Below are positions 25,377-37,070 of a stretch of DNA of 64,000 bases, piece after piece. This DNA is from Neodontobutis hainanensis (taxonomy: Eukaryota > Chordata > Actinopteri > Gobiiformes > Odontobutidae): positions 2,162,001 to 2,226,000 of the forward strand of contig JALDNG010000004.1 of NCBI GenBank assembly GCA_024349245.1. The letters run 5' to 3'. The translations under genes and the position numbers were made by a program. The first letter of the stretch is position 1. Every line of letters starts with the position of its first letter. The notes below the pieces were generated by a model. The model did not search any database and was not told where the DNA came from. It saw only the letters and a list, made by a program, of their open reading frames with translations.

Positions 25377-25377
25377 G
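25289..25377 (+). repeat. (TG)n microsatellite, about 89 bp
   Basis: About 44 TG units with two single-base interruptions (TGCG at about 25339 and 25349). Alternating purine-pyrimidine tract capable of Z-DNA. The histidine/threonine-rich minus-strand frame across it is an artefact of the repeat. Confidence 0.98.
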
Positions 25378-28300
25378 TTGTCAATTAGTCACTGTTTAGT
25401 TTAATATGCTTGGCTGAAGATATAATTTAATGGTGTAAACTTGAGCTACAAAGAGCAATATAACTTATGTAGTTTATGACCTGAATATCTCTGACAGCAG
25501 ATGAAAACATAAGGTGTGTGTGAATCAAAGAGAGGATCATTACTTTGCCAGATGGTCTGTTACACAGAACCAAATGGGCTTCCATGGTAAGTTTGCAAAG
25601 AGTTTAAAAGAATATATGGACAGTGAATGAATAAATCCCCTGTGAATAAACTAAATTTTATCTAATCAGAGCAACACCATTTTGTTTTATATTTGTGGCG
25701 GTAAAACAGTAGCTTTTTTCTGAAATCTTGTCACTTGAATAAATTTAGGAAATTCAGCCTCATTCTAGATAAAAAAAATATAATTGATAAAATAAGGCAA
25801 ACCGCAGTCCATCAACTTGCAGCATTAGTTTATAACAACTTTATGTATTTATTGATGAGCCTAACTTTTCCACTAGTCGGCTCTCTAGATAAGGTCTTAA
25901 TGCAGAGAAAACCAAGCTTGTTGTGGATGCTGTGACATGTTTGAAGTTATAAGGAAAAACACAAAGGTGCTCATGAGCGGCGTGATGAATTACTAATGCT
26001 GTGTGCTTCCACACTGCGCAGTATTGATGTTGTATTCACCTGATGCATGGGCAATGATGGTTTTACAGCACAAACACATGCTCAAAGAAGGAGGAGTGTG
26101 AAGCCTGAAGACAAATAGTCATCCACAAGTATCAGTTTGAGGGATGTGTAGCAGCACAGAGAAAACTGATGCATATTGTTTTACGGCCGGAAACTCCAAA
26201 TGGGAGTTGAACAAAGTTGCAAGAACTGAAATATTTATACTTTATAAAATCCATATAGTACTACACTCGTTCTTTGTCTTTTATGTGGTGTTAACATTAC
26301 CTTATTCTGTTATAAGTAGTCTTGTTTTACACAACTTTTGCTGCATAGACAAAACTCTAAGCTTTTGTGTAAATCCTGTCTCTGCGGTAACCAGAGACAA
26401 AGCTCTCATCACATCATTACGAAAGAAGTGGACATTTTAGGCAAGTGATGATCAACCTTTTCAGGAGTCCATTTAGAGTTTATGCTTTAATTCTGCATTG
26501 ATGCAGAGACACTTTCCTCTTTTCAAACTCACTAGTTGTTGAGGCACACTTTACTGAAGATTCTAAAATCACATTTTGCTTGTAGCATCCAAGAAAGTTA
26601 CAGTGACACTTTATTTTACTCTTCCCTTGCTACATTGTGTCTTACTCCTTGTGTAACAAAGTGTAATGGCATGTAACTACATAGTGTACATATAGTAATA
26701 CAAAATTGAATTATGTGTATATATGTACAATGTAGTTACGTGTTATTACAGTTTGTTACACAGTGTGTTACATTGTACTTAATGAGGTAGTACTTACAAA
26801 GCTACTTATGTGTAATATTCTACATGTCTTCTTTTTATCTTTTTCTTAATCAAACTGTATAAAAATATGACTGCAGAATGGAAAATGGAAAACTGCTTTG
26901 AGGCATAAAACAGTAGATCAGTGTAATTTAGATTGGAGTGTAACTCTCTTCTTCTTTTTAGTCATGTTTTTTTCTTTTGCATCTGAATGTCCATTTGGGG
27001 GGTTACCTAAACAGTAGAAAGGGCTTAAAGGGTGGAGCACAATGCAGTCCGTTCACTGCCAAGAGTCACTTGTATGAAAATGGTAATTAGAAAAAAATAA
27101 AATAAAATTCTTCTTGTCTTAGTGCTAAACAATGAAATTTTAGCAATGTCACACTATCAGCAACAGCAGTTTTCACTTTTTGAGTCTATGTTCAGTGGCA
27201 CTTACGTCATAGAAATAAAACTGCAATCAATAGATTAACAATAACAAATAGTCACAAATGTAAAATAGTGTCAATTTTACCCTGTATATTTTGTGGATGG
27301 TGGGGCAGTGCTGATTATTGCAAATCTAGCCTTGAGCATAATCAAAGGTTGTTGTTTCAAACAGTCAACTAACCCTACCGCACTGCTCGGTGGAAACAAT
27401 GCTTCTGAGGATCTCTTGCCACCACATGTCTAGATTTAGTGCCTGCTAGAAAAAATATGTGTGTCACAGTAAATGTAATCAATCGCTTTTACAGTTCAGC
27501 ACTCCATAAATCTCTTCAGAGACTGCAGCCGTTTGGATGAGATTCATTTTCACTGAAGATAATCTTTCAGTTGACGACATACGGCCCCCACTGAGTCCAT
27601 ATAGGCATCAGAGTAATTCACTCTCCATATGTGATAGAAGGTCACAAATACCATTTCACCAAGTGATAATTGCTCTGGCATATACAGATTTAGTCTACAG
27701 TAATTGTCCTGAAAGCTGGCTTCAAGGGAAACCAGTGATTGGACAAATTTAACAATTTATAGGTCAATTGAGCGGTTAGTATACGCTATTGTGTTTCTGA
27801 GAGCGCACCTATAAAGATAACAATTGACTATTCTAAACCTACGGTAACTTTCTTTCCTCCTGACAATACCTAATGTGGAAGTAGTTTGTCGCTAGTTTGT
27901 CCAATTATGGTTACTTCTTTTAGGATGTTTTTTTTTATGTGATTAAAACTATTAAAAACTTGGACTGATATTTTTAGAGCTAGAGGGCTAGAGCAAAAAG
28001 TCTCACGTTTTCATCTTTGTGTCTCAAAAAAACTTTCACTTTAAGAAAGACAAGTTAAAAATGAACTTCATTAATCAGCATTGACACTGTGGTATGTTTA
28101 GTATTCAGACGTATTATTAGGTGGTGTGGTGCCAATGTTGCAGACCCTGAAATGAACAGATACCTGTAACAAGCTTGTAATTGGTCTTTCGGGGTCCGTT
28201 GTGTTATTCCCCAGGATCAAAGAGGTATTCAACTCTCCAGACACTGTCCAGACCCGGTGACAGCACTGATGGAGGCCGGCTGCTTTTTTTCTGGTGATGC

Positions 28301-28497
28301 TGACAGGAACGGCTGGAATGTCCCGCAAAGAGATAAAAGGTCTGCCAAAGGAACAGACTAAATTTAGCTCGGCATTACTTTATTGAAATCCATACATTTA
28401 ATTGAAATTAAATAAATGTATAGCTGGTTGGATTTATAGTCCACTAAACACTGTGGACACTGATGGGCTCAAGTTACAGTCAAGGTCTTACTAAAGA
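25378..28497. other. Gene-free stretch
   Basis: AT-rich unique DNA with a palindromic element at 26590-26830 (listed). GC-richer islands at 27520-27830 and 28120-28350 are non-repetitive and could be conserved elements. No gene supported. Confidence 0.4.
26590..26830. repeat. Fold-back (MITE-like) palindromic element
   Basis: The arms 26651-26693 and 26719-26761 are inverted copies; over the outer 31 bases 27 pair. The whole is built of 'TGTAACA' and 'TGTAAT' variants, and the outer flanks continue with related motifs ('gttacattgtacttaatgag', 'ctacattgtgtcttactcct'). A preceding 'gtgacactttattttac' is a common fish element end. Likely a small non-autonomous transposon; ends not defined. Confidence 0.5.
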
Positions 28498-28745
28498 TTG
28501 ACAAGACAAGACATTTATTTTTGTATAGCCCAATATCACAACAACAGCCGCCTCAAAGGGCTTAACAGACTGCACTAGACAACATCCCCTCTCCTTAGAC
28601 CCTCCAACAGGGTGAGGAAAAACTCCAAAAAAAACCCAGCCGGGAAAAAAGAGAAACCTCAGGGAGAACCACAGAAGGAGGGATCCACTCCCAGGACGGA
28701 CAGGCCATGCAAGAATGTATCCAGGACCGTTGAAAAAATACATAT
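28498..28745 (+). repeat. Teleost dispersed repeat
   Basis: A sequence recurring in many teleosts: 'agcccaatatcacaacaaca', 'cctcaaagggctta', 'ccttagaccctcc', 'aggaaaaactcc', 'ggagggatccact' and 'cccaggacggacaggc' in that order. The open frames that cross it on both strands (28480-28755 minus, 28612-28803 plus) come from the repeat and do not encode a known protein. Family not named with certainty. Confidence 0.75.
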
Positions 28746-29159
28746 AAATACACAAACATATTCCACATTTATGTTGACAGAGTGCCTTTGTAAATGTCTA
28801 TGAAGGAAACAGGTTAAAAGTTCTTGTACTGTCTATGACCCTGACATAAGGACAGTAATGGACTATTTTTAAATGTCACTCTGATCGGAAAAAAAATTTA
28901 AACTGTGTAATCAGAGGGAAATGTTTTCTTTAATGTACAGTGGAATTGTAATGCAGTTCTTAACCTGTTCTTAACCTTAATGAGTTAGTTAGTTTTTATG
29001 ACCTTCATTTGACCTTTTGTGAATCTTTATGAATAAACATTTTCACCTTTGTCAGCTATTCTCCAAACAGTCTGGTCCAAACAAGTTAACAGAAATACTT
29101 ATACTATCACAAGCGGTTTGGAAAAGTAAGTAAAGTCAAGCTGGGGACCCCTACAGGTC
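28746..29159. other. Unique AT-rich DNA, nothing recognised
   Basis: No open frame, repeat or motif of note. Confidence 0.5.
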
Positions 29160-29720
29160 AGAAGTAACATTACAACATGGTAAATAATCTTGGGTTAAGT
29201 CTTGGATTTAGACCTAGTTTAACTCTGGTTAAGGCATTAGTTTTGCCATAGTTTAGTCCTGGTGCAGCCTTGGGTTTAGTCCAAGTTTACTTATTGGCAA
29301 GGCAAGGCAGAAAATTCAATTTCATTTATAAAGTACAATTCATACACTGGGAATCTCAAAGTGCTTTACATATATTAATGCAATGAAACTTGTGTTTAAA
29401 AAAACAATGCAAACTTATTGTATTTAGTGGAAACTAATTCTGGAGGAAATGACGCTGGGGGGTTTGTTACTGCTGTTGATAATGATATCTGAGCTCACTA
29501 TTGCTTAGTGTCTTCCTGGTTCCTGGTTTCAATTCCAGTAAAGTCCTGATTTTGTCCTGTGTTTAGTTTTAGTGTAGTTTTAGTTCAGTCCTGGATTACT
29601 GTTGATTTTGTCCTAGGTTAAACCTCGGTTTGACCTGGTTTTAATAAAAAAAACGGAAACTAAACCTTATTTTTACAAAACCAGCATTAACCAAACTAAC
29701 GTTGTATTAGTCCTAAATAT
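29160..29720 (+). repeat. Degenerate TTTAGTCCTGG-type minisatellite, interrupted
   Basis: Many imperfect copies of a short phrase around 'agtttagtcctgg' / 'ggtttagtccaag' / 'ttttagttcagtcctgga' occur at 29190-29290 and again at 29520-29720. The same flavour appears inside the transposon at about 3005-3060. The two blocks are separated by an inserted dispersed repeat (29293-29420) and by about 100 bp of unique sequence. Period irregular, about 12-25 bp. Confidence 0.5.
29293..29420 (+). repeat. Teleost dispersed repeat inserted in minisatellite
   Basis: 'ggcaaggcaaggcag' followed by 'atttcatttataaagtac', 'aattcatacactgggaa' and 'ctcaaagtgctttacata' is a very common fish repeat start. It lies within the TTTAGTCC block and therefore inserted after that block formed, or the block is two separate tracts. 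Confidence 0.6.
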
Positions 29721-31173
29721 TTTAGAGTAAAGACAAAACTAACTAACTAAGTATCTGTGTATTTTGAGTTGGTAATATGGCTGTCAGTGTCATCCTGTAA
29801 TTAAACCGTCAACATATCTGTCAGCGCCTAGTGTTTTCTTTGGCCTCGACTTTCTAATACAATATCAGACTCATCTGGAAGGAATGCCACTATTCTTGAT
29901 CTTTTGTTTTGGTTTGCACTACATTTCCCTCTCACACAAGCCCTCGTTTGTTCTCACGTCTGGATGAAGTGCTCTTTTCTCTCTTTTGTTGCAGAATTTC
30001 CGCTTCTTGACACTAGAACAGTGATGCTAACGCGATGACAGACCTGCATGAATGGTTGATGTCGATCCCTGGTGAACTCTTGAGAAGTGTCACACAGGTT
30101 TAAACTCTTGTCATTGAGGGTTATTTGATGAGGGTGCACAAAGCCAAGTTCTTATTAAAGGTGCCAGACTTGGATCAGGAAAAATGACATGTCGAGATCC
30201 ACCTCATCTATCCACAACTGAATTATTTTTGGCAAACTCACACATTGTCAATTATCAGTTAATTTGTGGTTTAGTGTGACACATAAGTATTTACACAGTG
30301 ACAGGAAAAGAAACCTTAGGGCAAACAACAACAAAATTTATTATACAACAAAAATGTTTTAGAGTATTTATTTAAAAGATGTTCTGTATTGTTTTCACTG
30401 TCCTATATAGGGTTTGAGACAATGGATTTTTTTTATTTTTAATGACATAACTAATAATTTAATCACATAATAATTTTTCTGCTATAATCAGTGCTATAAC
30501 TTTTAGAAAGCCAGAAAATGCAATGCTTCTGACAGAATTGTGAGAAGGTACAGACTTTCACTTCAGTCCCAAAGCTATTTCCAGTTCTGAGTTCAACACT
30601 TGAGTGAGAGTGAGACTGTTTCAATCACAATGCCTTCGGGCTGTTTAATCTAACAGGTTCACTCTGGAGAAAGGAAATACAATTGAGGTTTAAGTTTAAA
30701 TGTGTTTTCTTTTGTGTCATGGTCAAAAGCACTGTGGCCTTTCAGTGGACAGCTCTATGATTACAAGTGAACAGAGCAGAATGGACTGGAGCTACATCGA
30801 GAAGTGGCCTCAACCACAATCTGTGTGTGTTTTTGTGCCTGAGCATTGTAATCATACTGGTCTGTGTGAGTGTGTGTGTGAGTGTGTGTGTGGCATTGTG
30901 TGTGGCTAATGTCCTGTCGAGAGTAGAGTGAAATTAACTCTGACCAGAATTACAACCCATTACTCAGCGTAGAAGTGCTCTTCACACAACCCTGTAATTA
31001 CTGCGGCTAAATGAGTCCCAGAGCAGCAGGACCAGGCTGCACTGCTCCACTAAACCGCCGCCCTGAACTGTCCCCATGTCACCGCCAGACTCCGGTGGGA
31101 TTATGTCATACAACTAAACAAAAAAGAGGAATAGGAAAGATCTGTTTGAAACCTAAATCTATGTGGGTAAATA
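29721..31173. other. Gene-free stretch
   Basis: Unique DNA. A short TG/GTGAG-rich patch at 30820-30905 is low-complexity. 30945-31110 is a GC-richer, non-repetitive island with a TAATTA core ('cctgtaattactgcggctaa') and could be a conserved element. Confidence 0.4.
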
Positions 31174-32183
31174 CACTCAACTAAAGGATTATTAATAATG
31201 TGTTTGAACCCCTTTCGACTTCAGAACTGCACATCCAGGACACGAAGCTCCTGTACCAGCACATTCCAAAGATGCTCTATTGGGTTGAGATCTGGAGACT
31301 GTGGGGGCCATTTTAGTTCAGTGAACTCACTGTCATGTTCAAGAAACCAATTTGAAATGATTGGAGCTTTGTGACATGGTGCATTATCCTGCTGGAAGTA
31401 GCATCAGAGGATGGGTTCATGGAGGTCATAAAAGGATGGACATGGTCAGAAACAATGCTCAGGTAGGCTGTGGCATTTAAATGATGTCTAATTGGCACTA
31501 AGGGGCCTAAAGTGTGCCAAGAAAACATCCCTTACACCATTACACCACCAACACCAGCCTGCACAGTGGAAACAAGGCATGATGGATCCATGTTCTCATT
31601 CTGTTTACGCCAAATTCTGACCCTACCATCTGAATGTCTCATATGTCTTTAAATCGAGACTCATCAGACCAGGCAACATTTTTCCAGTCTTCAACTGTCC
31701 AATTTTGGTGAGCTCGTGCAAATTGTAGCCTCTTTTTTCTATTTGTAGTGGAGATGAGTGGTACCCGGCGGGGTCTTCTGCTGTTGTAGCCCATCCACCT
31801 CATGGTTGTGCGTGTTGTGGCTTCACAAATGCTTTGCTGCATACCTCGGCTTAATGAGTGGTTATTTCAGTCAAAGTTGCTCTTCTATCAGCTTTAATCA
31901 GTCGGCCCATTCTCCTCTCTAGCATCAACAAAGCATTTTCACCCACAGGACTGCCGCATACTGGATGTTTTTCCCTTTTCACACCATTCTTTGTAAACCC
32001 TAGAACTGGTTGTGCGTGAAAATCCCAGTAACTGAGCTGACATTCAGTTTGGAGTTCAGGAGATTGTCTTGACCAGGACCACAGCCCTAAATGCACTGAA
32101 GCAACTGCCATGTGATTGGTTGATTAGATTCTTGCATCAATGACAAATTGAACATGTGTTCCTAATAATCCTTTAGGTGAGTG
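31174..32183 (-). mobile_element. Tc1/mariner-superfamily transposon, degenerate, 1010 bp
   Basis: Left end begins CACTCAACTAAAGGATTATT; right end, read on the opposite strand, begins CACTCACCTAAAGGATTATT, so the terminal inverted repeats match over about 20 bases with one mismatch. Both ends abut TA (31172-31173 and 32184-32185), the standard Tc1 target duplication. The minus strand encodes a broken transposase. Full-length fish Tc1 elements are usually 1.2-1.6 kb, so this copy has lost sequence or belongs to a compact lineage. Almost certainly immobile on its own, but the ends look intact enough to be recognised by a matching transposase. Confidence 0.92.
31215..32111 (-). pseudogene. Tc1-like transposase pseudogene (DDE, 36-residue D-E spacing)
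   Basis: Transposases of this family cut the element out and insert it at TA using an N-terminal paired-like helix-turn-helix pair and a DDE catalytic domain. Minus-strand pieces in order: 31851-32111 (N-terminal DNA-binding part, including 'ENALLMLERRMGRL'), 31639-31842 (second helix-turn-helix, GRPR-type 'SRRPRRVPL', then 'WSDESRF' with the first catalytic D at 31663-31665), 31313-31528 (around 'GMFSWHTLGPL') and a downstream stretch out of frame with it. The second D ('QDNAPCH', codon 31386-31388) and the E ('SPDLNPIE', codon 31275-31277) are separated by 36 residues in one open stretch. At least four lesions break the frame: near 31845-31855, after the DESRF motif, an in-frame stop before GMFSW, and a frameshift before QDNAPCH. 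It cannot make a functional protein. Confidence 0.88.
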
Positions 32184-35100
32184 TAATTATAGAGCCACAG
32201 CTGAATATAGCCTTTAGACACTATACACTGAACCAGGTGTTATACATTTATGTTAAAAGAAAAATATGTACATGTAATATTTTTACAAGGTGTATAATGT
32301 GTAAAAGATATTGAAAAGCAAAGTTAATGGCATTTTCACATTAACTTAACTAAAAGCTTATGTTACTAATTTAGGTTGGTTTATGTCTTTGCTTTAAGAT
32401 TTAAGAGGCTTTACATAACATTTAGCTAGTAGCATCAGGTAACTTTAAAGTCAACAGTACCCACAGAAAGACACAGTAACCTCAGCTGGACATAAAACTG
32501 CCATCGTGACGAGCAGACCTCTCCTGAGAGACACCTCAGCAGCCCAAACAGAGCAGAAACAGGTCGTTACGCTGGATCCTAGCAGAGTTTTATCACTAAA
32601 ATGACCCTAATGTTTCAGAAGAATGTTTTTTCTTCCAAACTTGCTTGTTTTAGATGTTTCCTCTCGTGGCACTGGTGTATGATTGTAAGAGTATGTTTGG
32701 ATGTTGGAGAGCCGTAGTCACAAAAATGTCTGCCTTGTCTCCACCACCCGTTTGTGACTGTGACTCTGAATAATGGACTTTGTAGAAAGCCTTGAAAAAT
32801 CCTATTTATATCTAATTCATTAATATATATATGTTTATGTATTTCATCATCGTTGTTGTGTTAAAGCGTATCCTGGTGTCTCCAGTAAGTCTGGTTGTTG
32901 TTATCTCGTTGCTTTCATTAATCTGGTTTCTTTTAGTTTCACATCTGCTTTATTTCTCAACTGTGTTTACCGTTTAGTGGTCGGCCTTATAAATATAATG
33001 CTTAAGTAATCTAATTTGCCACCACAGACTTAATTATATTAATATATGACTTCACCTGAGCACCAGAACTTTAAACATGGTCGAAGCAACTTCACTGAGA
33101 AAACTGTGTGGATTATTCTCATAGTTGATTAGTTAACCTGTCCATGAGCATTCCAATACTGAGCCTGGCCAGCCAAACCCATTCAGTGAACTTGACTTCC
33201 TTGTCATGAATACTTTTTTTTTCTGATTGGCTGTATGGTTTCTAAATTGTGTAAGGTCAAAAGGCACTCTATTCTGTGTATGTTGCTACTGCCTCTCATT
33301 TGTGTTTGGTTGTACATCTTTCAAATTGCACTCTGTAGATTAACAAGTCTCCTGGAATTTAAACTCGACCTAACAGGGATCAGACACTTTGTGTAGAATA
33401 GATAAAGAATTAGAATGGCTGACCAGGCTAACAAATGCATTAATTAAAGCCTTTATTTATTTCCTTAAAACGCACTTTTTCTACACTAAAGACTGCTTGA
33501 ATCCATCTGTGCACTGCTTTTCTAAAACAGGTAACATAATAAACATAATTAGTTTTAAAAATCACAGAATATGAATTTAATATAAAGTCTTAAACTATGA
33601 ATGTTTCTTACAAACTAAACTAACCTTATGCTATTGTATACATTCCCATTGTTAAGCACACATTATTCAGATTGAGCTCCTCATCTTTCAACACAAACAA
33701 CATGTGTCAGGTGTAGCTTAGCGTCCACCCCCTCTCACGGCTCAGCGTAATGAACGGAGACAGTAAGATGACAGGCTGCATTTTTCCAGGCCCGCTGAGC
33801 CCGGGCTCACTGAGCAGAGAAATGTCTTAGATCACTGTACTCTGACATGTTTGGCTGACCCGATAGGAATCCACTGATAGGAAAAGACGCAGAGCAGCGA
33901 GAGGACAGAGCCAAGGGTGTGGGAAAACACACACACCAGTGTCGGATTAAACAAAAAAAAACACAAACAACCAGCTCGCAATGCCTTTTCACAAGGAGTT
34001 GGCACTATTTTTTGTGCTCGTACGCCAACGCCAACCCAGTAACGAAATATTGTTCCTGTATTACTTATTTCGATTACTCCCCAGGAAACACAATGTTTCC
34101 CGCACAAAAAAATAACTTTGACTTTTGCAGTGGTTGTTTTTTGTCAAAGTGCAGCAGAAAAAAATAAAAAGTTGATATAAACCTACATTTGAGTCCCAAT
34201 ATTGTACAACTGATATATTTCAGATTTTTGAAAAATAGGCCACCATAGCTGCGTTAGATTATGGTTTGTGCATGTCTGGAGATCTTGAGACTGCTTATAT
34301 TATTATTTTATCAACATAATGAACATATAAAAAACATATGTTTAACAGCAAACAAACAGCAGACCTAAGGTGAATAGGTGTCAGACATTAAAACTGTAAG
34401 ATACTGAGTACTCAGTACGTTTCTATGCCTTAGTATTCATGTCTGGGAAGTTTCTCAGTTATCCAGTTCATCTTGTTGGTAAACCTAGTCCAGATGCCTT
34501 TGCTTTAACCTTTTCTCATGCCTTAGTATTCTTATACCATAAGACTGAAGAGCCAGGGGTAAGCAGCAGTAATATCCATGTGTCAATCAAGACATGAGAC
34601 ATTTATCAATGTAATGGAAGGCTCAGGAGGAAAGACTCAGCTCGACTCTCTGGAGCTCAGTCTTAGAGTTTATTGACAAAATCAGTCAAAGGTATCAGAG
34701 TCAGTAAGCAAGGCACGGCTTAATAACAACATCCAGGTTCAAATACACTACACGTCTTCACAAAGAGGTCAACAGAACTAAAAGTAAAATGAAGAAACTT
34801 CTTTAACTCAAGAGGAGGGTGGGGGTATTATTATCAGGTCAAACATATCAGGGAGGGTCAGGTGACAAAGAAATGCAGGAAGATTACAGACCTGAAATGA
34901 GACAAAATGGACAGTGATAAAATTAGAGGGGAAATTTAGTAAAAAAGAAAAAAATATAAAATATAAATATAAGTATTTATGCTATTGTTCATATTGTTTT
35001 ACTTAATCCATTTGTTGTATTTTGTGTATATATCGTAAATTAAATAACTGTAAACATGTTTTTTATTTATTTTACCGTAAAAAAAAATAAAATAAAGGGC

Positions 35101-36971
35101 AAAGGCTAAAGTCATTAACTTATTTTGTTTGCCTACCCCTCTCAACATTTAGTCCAAACACAGCACCACAGAAGTATATAAAACCACAAGAAAAACACAA
35201 ACCCACAGAAAAGGAAAAAAACCCTTTTCAAAAAAACTTCAAAAATGTTTGGATTTAGCTTATCCTGTCTTTTAGGGAATGTATAAAATTTGGAAGCAGA
35301 TTTTCGCAATTATATGCAGTGCTTATTATATACTTTTTACACATTATTTTCCTACTAACTGCTGCTGGGGGATCAGTCCCAATGGCAGTCAGAGGTTGAT
35401 GAGGGACAGACTGGGAGAGTATGTACTTGGATGTAGGTTGTGGATGAGGAGAGCAGAGCGGCGTCGAGTCCACTGACAGCATCTGTCAGAGCAGCCGGTC
35501 GGGGAAAAGGGAAACACAGAAACCTGCCTAGTGAGACCTGGCTCCTCAATGTCTCCTCCACTCGGATTCCTCTGAGATTATTATCAGGGCCCAGGACTCA
35601 CTGCCACTCACTGCATAGTCCCTTCATACTGGGACAGACTGAATCATGTGCTAATCACCAATCATACTGAGGTTCAGCTTTTTCCTTACCGTCCACAATA
35701 AATAAATAAATAAAAATGTAAAGATTGAATTTTGATTATCAAGGCTTATTGTGAAAAGTATATTTCCATTAGAATACCATTAAAATGACCGTGCTGATTA
35801 ACAACAATGATTATTGCATGAGAGTGTGATGTAAGGGTTATTTATGCTCTTTGGATAAAAAAAAAACATTTAACAAGCTCACAACCAAAATGTGATTGCA
35901 TGAAAAATAAAACAAAGGCATAAGAGTATAAACAGTAAGATTTGTCACCTGGGAAAGCTATAAAGTCAAGGGGTTTTGTCCAGAGTTAAAATTTCCTTGA
36001 GTCAAATTTAAGAGAGTCTAGGGGATTAAGGCCTAAAAGACAACCCTCAGTGTATCAGATCATTAAGGTATGTTTAAAACAATGCAGTACAACTAGAGCT
36101 CTTACAATGTACTGCAGTTGTAGCCCCAAGTTGAAAAAAACAAAAACATTTCAGAATAAAATGTCAGAGTAGCTTGTTAGCAATAAAGGGAAAGTTGCCA
36201 TCGTTGGCAGCTTTTTAAATATACATGCTAAGGCTCAAAGTAAAGCTAGTCAACGTGGACTCGGTAAGGGCTTGTAAACCCACTACACTTTGGTTCGCTG
36301 TTGTACAGTAGGTCTCTACACACAGTGATGTAGGTCTGCACTGCTGTAGGTCTCATGCTGTTTTCATGGCAGTGTTCCCCGCTAATGATGGCAAAACAAT
36401 CAATCACTGTTGGGAGCGCCAGTCTGTAATGTATAATTCATGGGTGTCTACTCCAAATTTTGACATGCGTGCAGTTTATTGGAGTGAGCGCACAGTGCAC
36501 TTTTCAGACGCCCTGAGCAGTCCACAGATGGGGGCAGTGGAAAGCAGTGTCTGTCTGAGCTGACCATTCCTTTTATTCAACAGACATTTTGTCATTGTTA
36601 CAAGTGATTGGATTTTTCTTCCCCTTAAATGTGTTTATTTCAAAAAATATGGGCTGTGTTAAACGACCATCAAGATTTACATTTGAGTCAAAGCCATAAA
36701 AGACACAGGCAAAAGGTTCTTGTAAACTTGATACCAATTAAATATTCACTACGTTTGTTAGCTTGTTACAGTTTTAAAGTAATCACTGGTAATTTTTTAT
36801 ACTTTTATCTCATAATTCAAAGTGACACTGTGAGGAGTTAATCTCTGCTTTAAAATCTACATGAGATCAAAAAGTAGTAGAGTAGTTTTTTTTTATCACC
36901 TAGTGATAAAATTTTAGATTGCAATTTCAGACCTCACTCTCCTCCTTTCAACAGTTTGTGAGCACTTTGTG
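32184..36971. other. Gene-free stretch with scattered GC-richer islands
   Basis: Unique AT-rich DNA. GC-richer, non-repetitive patches at 32490-32590, 33700-33920 and 35440-35680 could be regulatory. 34612-34900 (containing 'tttattgacaaaatcagtca') looks like possible LTR or repeat debris but could not be assigned. 35695-35715 is a short (AAAT)n run. 34440-34510 carries a weak echo of the repeat phrase at 11.8 kb. None of the short open frames is recognisable. Confidence 0.4.
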
Positions 36972-37070
36972 AACCTGGCCACAGTCCAGTGTGTACCCCG
37001 CTTAAGGTCCAAAGCTCCAGTCACTCGTGACCCTTAACGGGACTAAGTACAATAAAATTAATGAATGAAC
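36972..37070 (+). repeat. Teleost dispersed repeat, 3'-end fragment
   Basis: 'ccagtgtgtaccccgctt', 'gctccagtcactcgtgaccc' and 'ttaacgggactaagtac' match the reverse complement of 1-85, so this is a second, 5'-truncated copy of the left-edge family. It ends in 'aataaaattaatgaatgaac', a likely tail; truncation at one end with a simple tail at the other is what retrotransposed copies show. Confidence 0.7.

Noticed and set aside
25202..25384. His/Thr-rich minus-strand frame
   Set aside because: It is simply the translation of the (TG)n microsatellite.
34612..34900. Solo LTR
   Set aside because: Only a vaguely LTR-like phrase is present; no TG...CA ends, polyadenylation signal or target duplication could be fixed.
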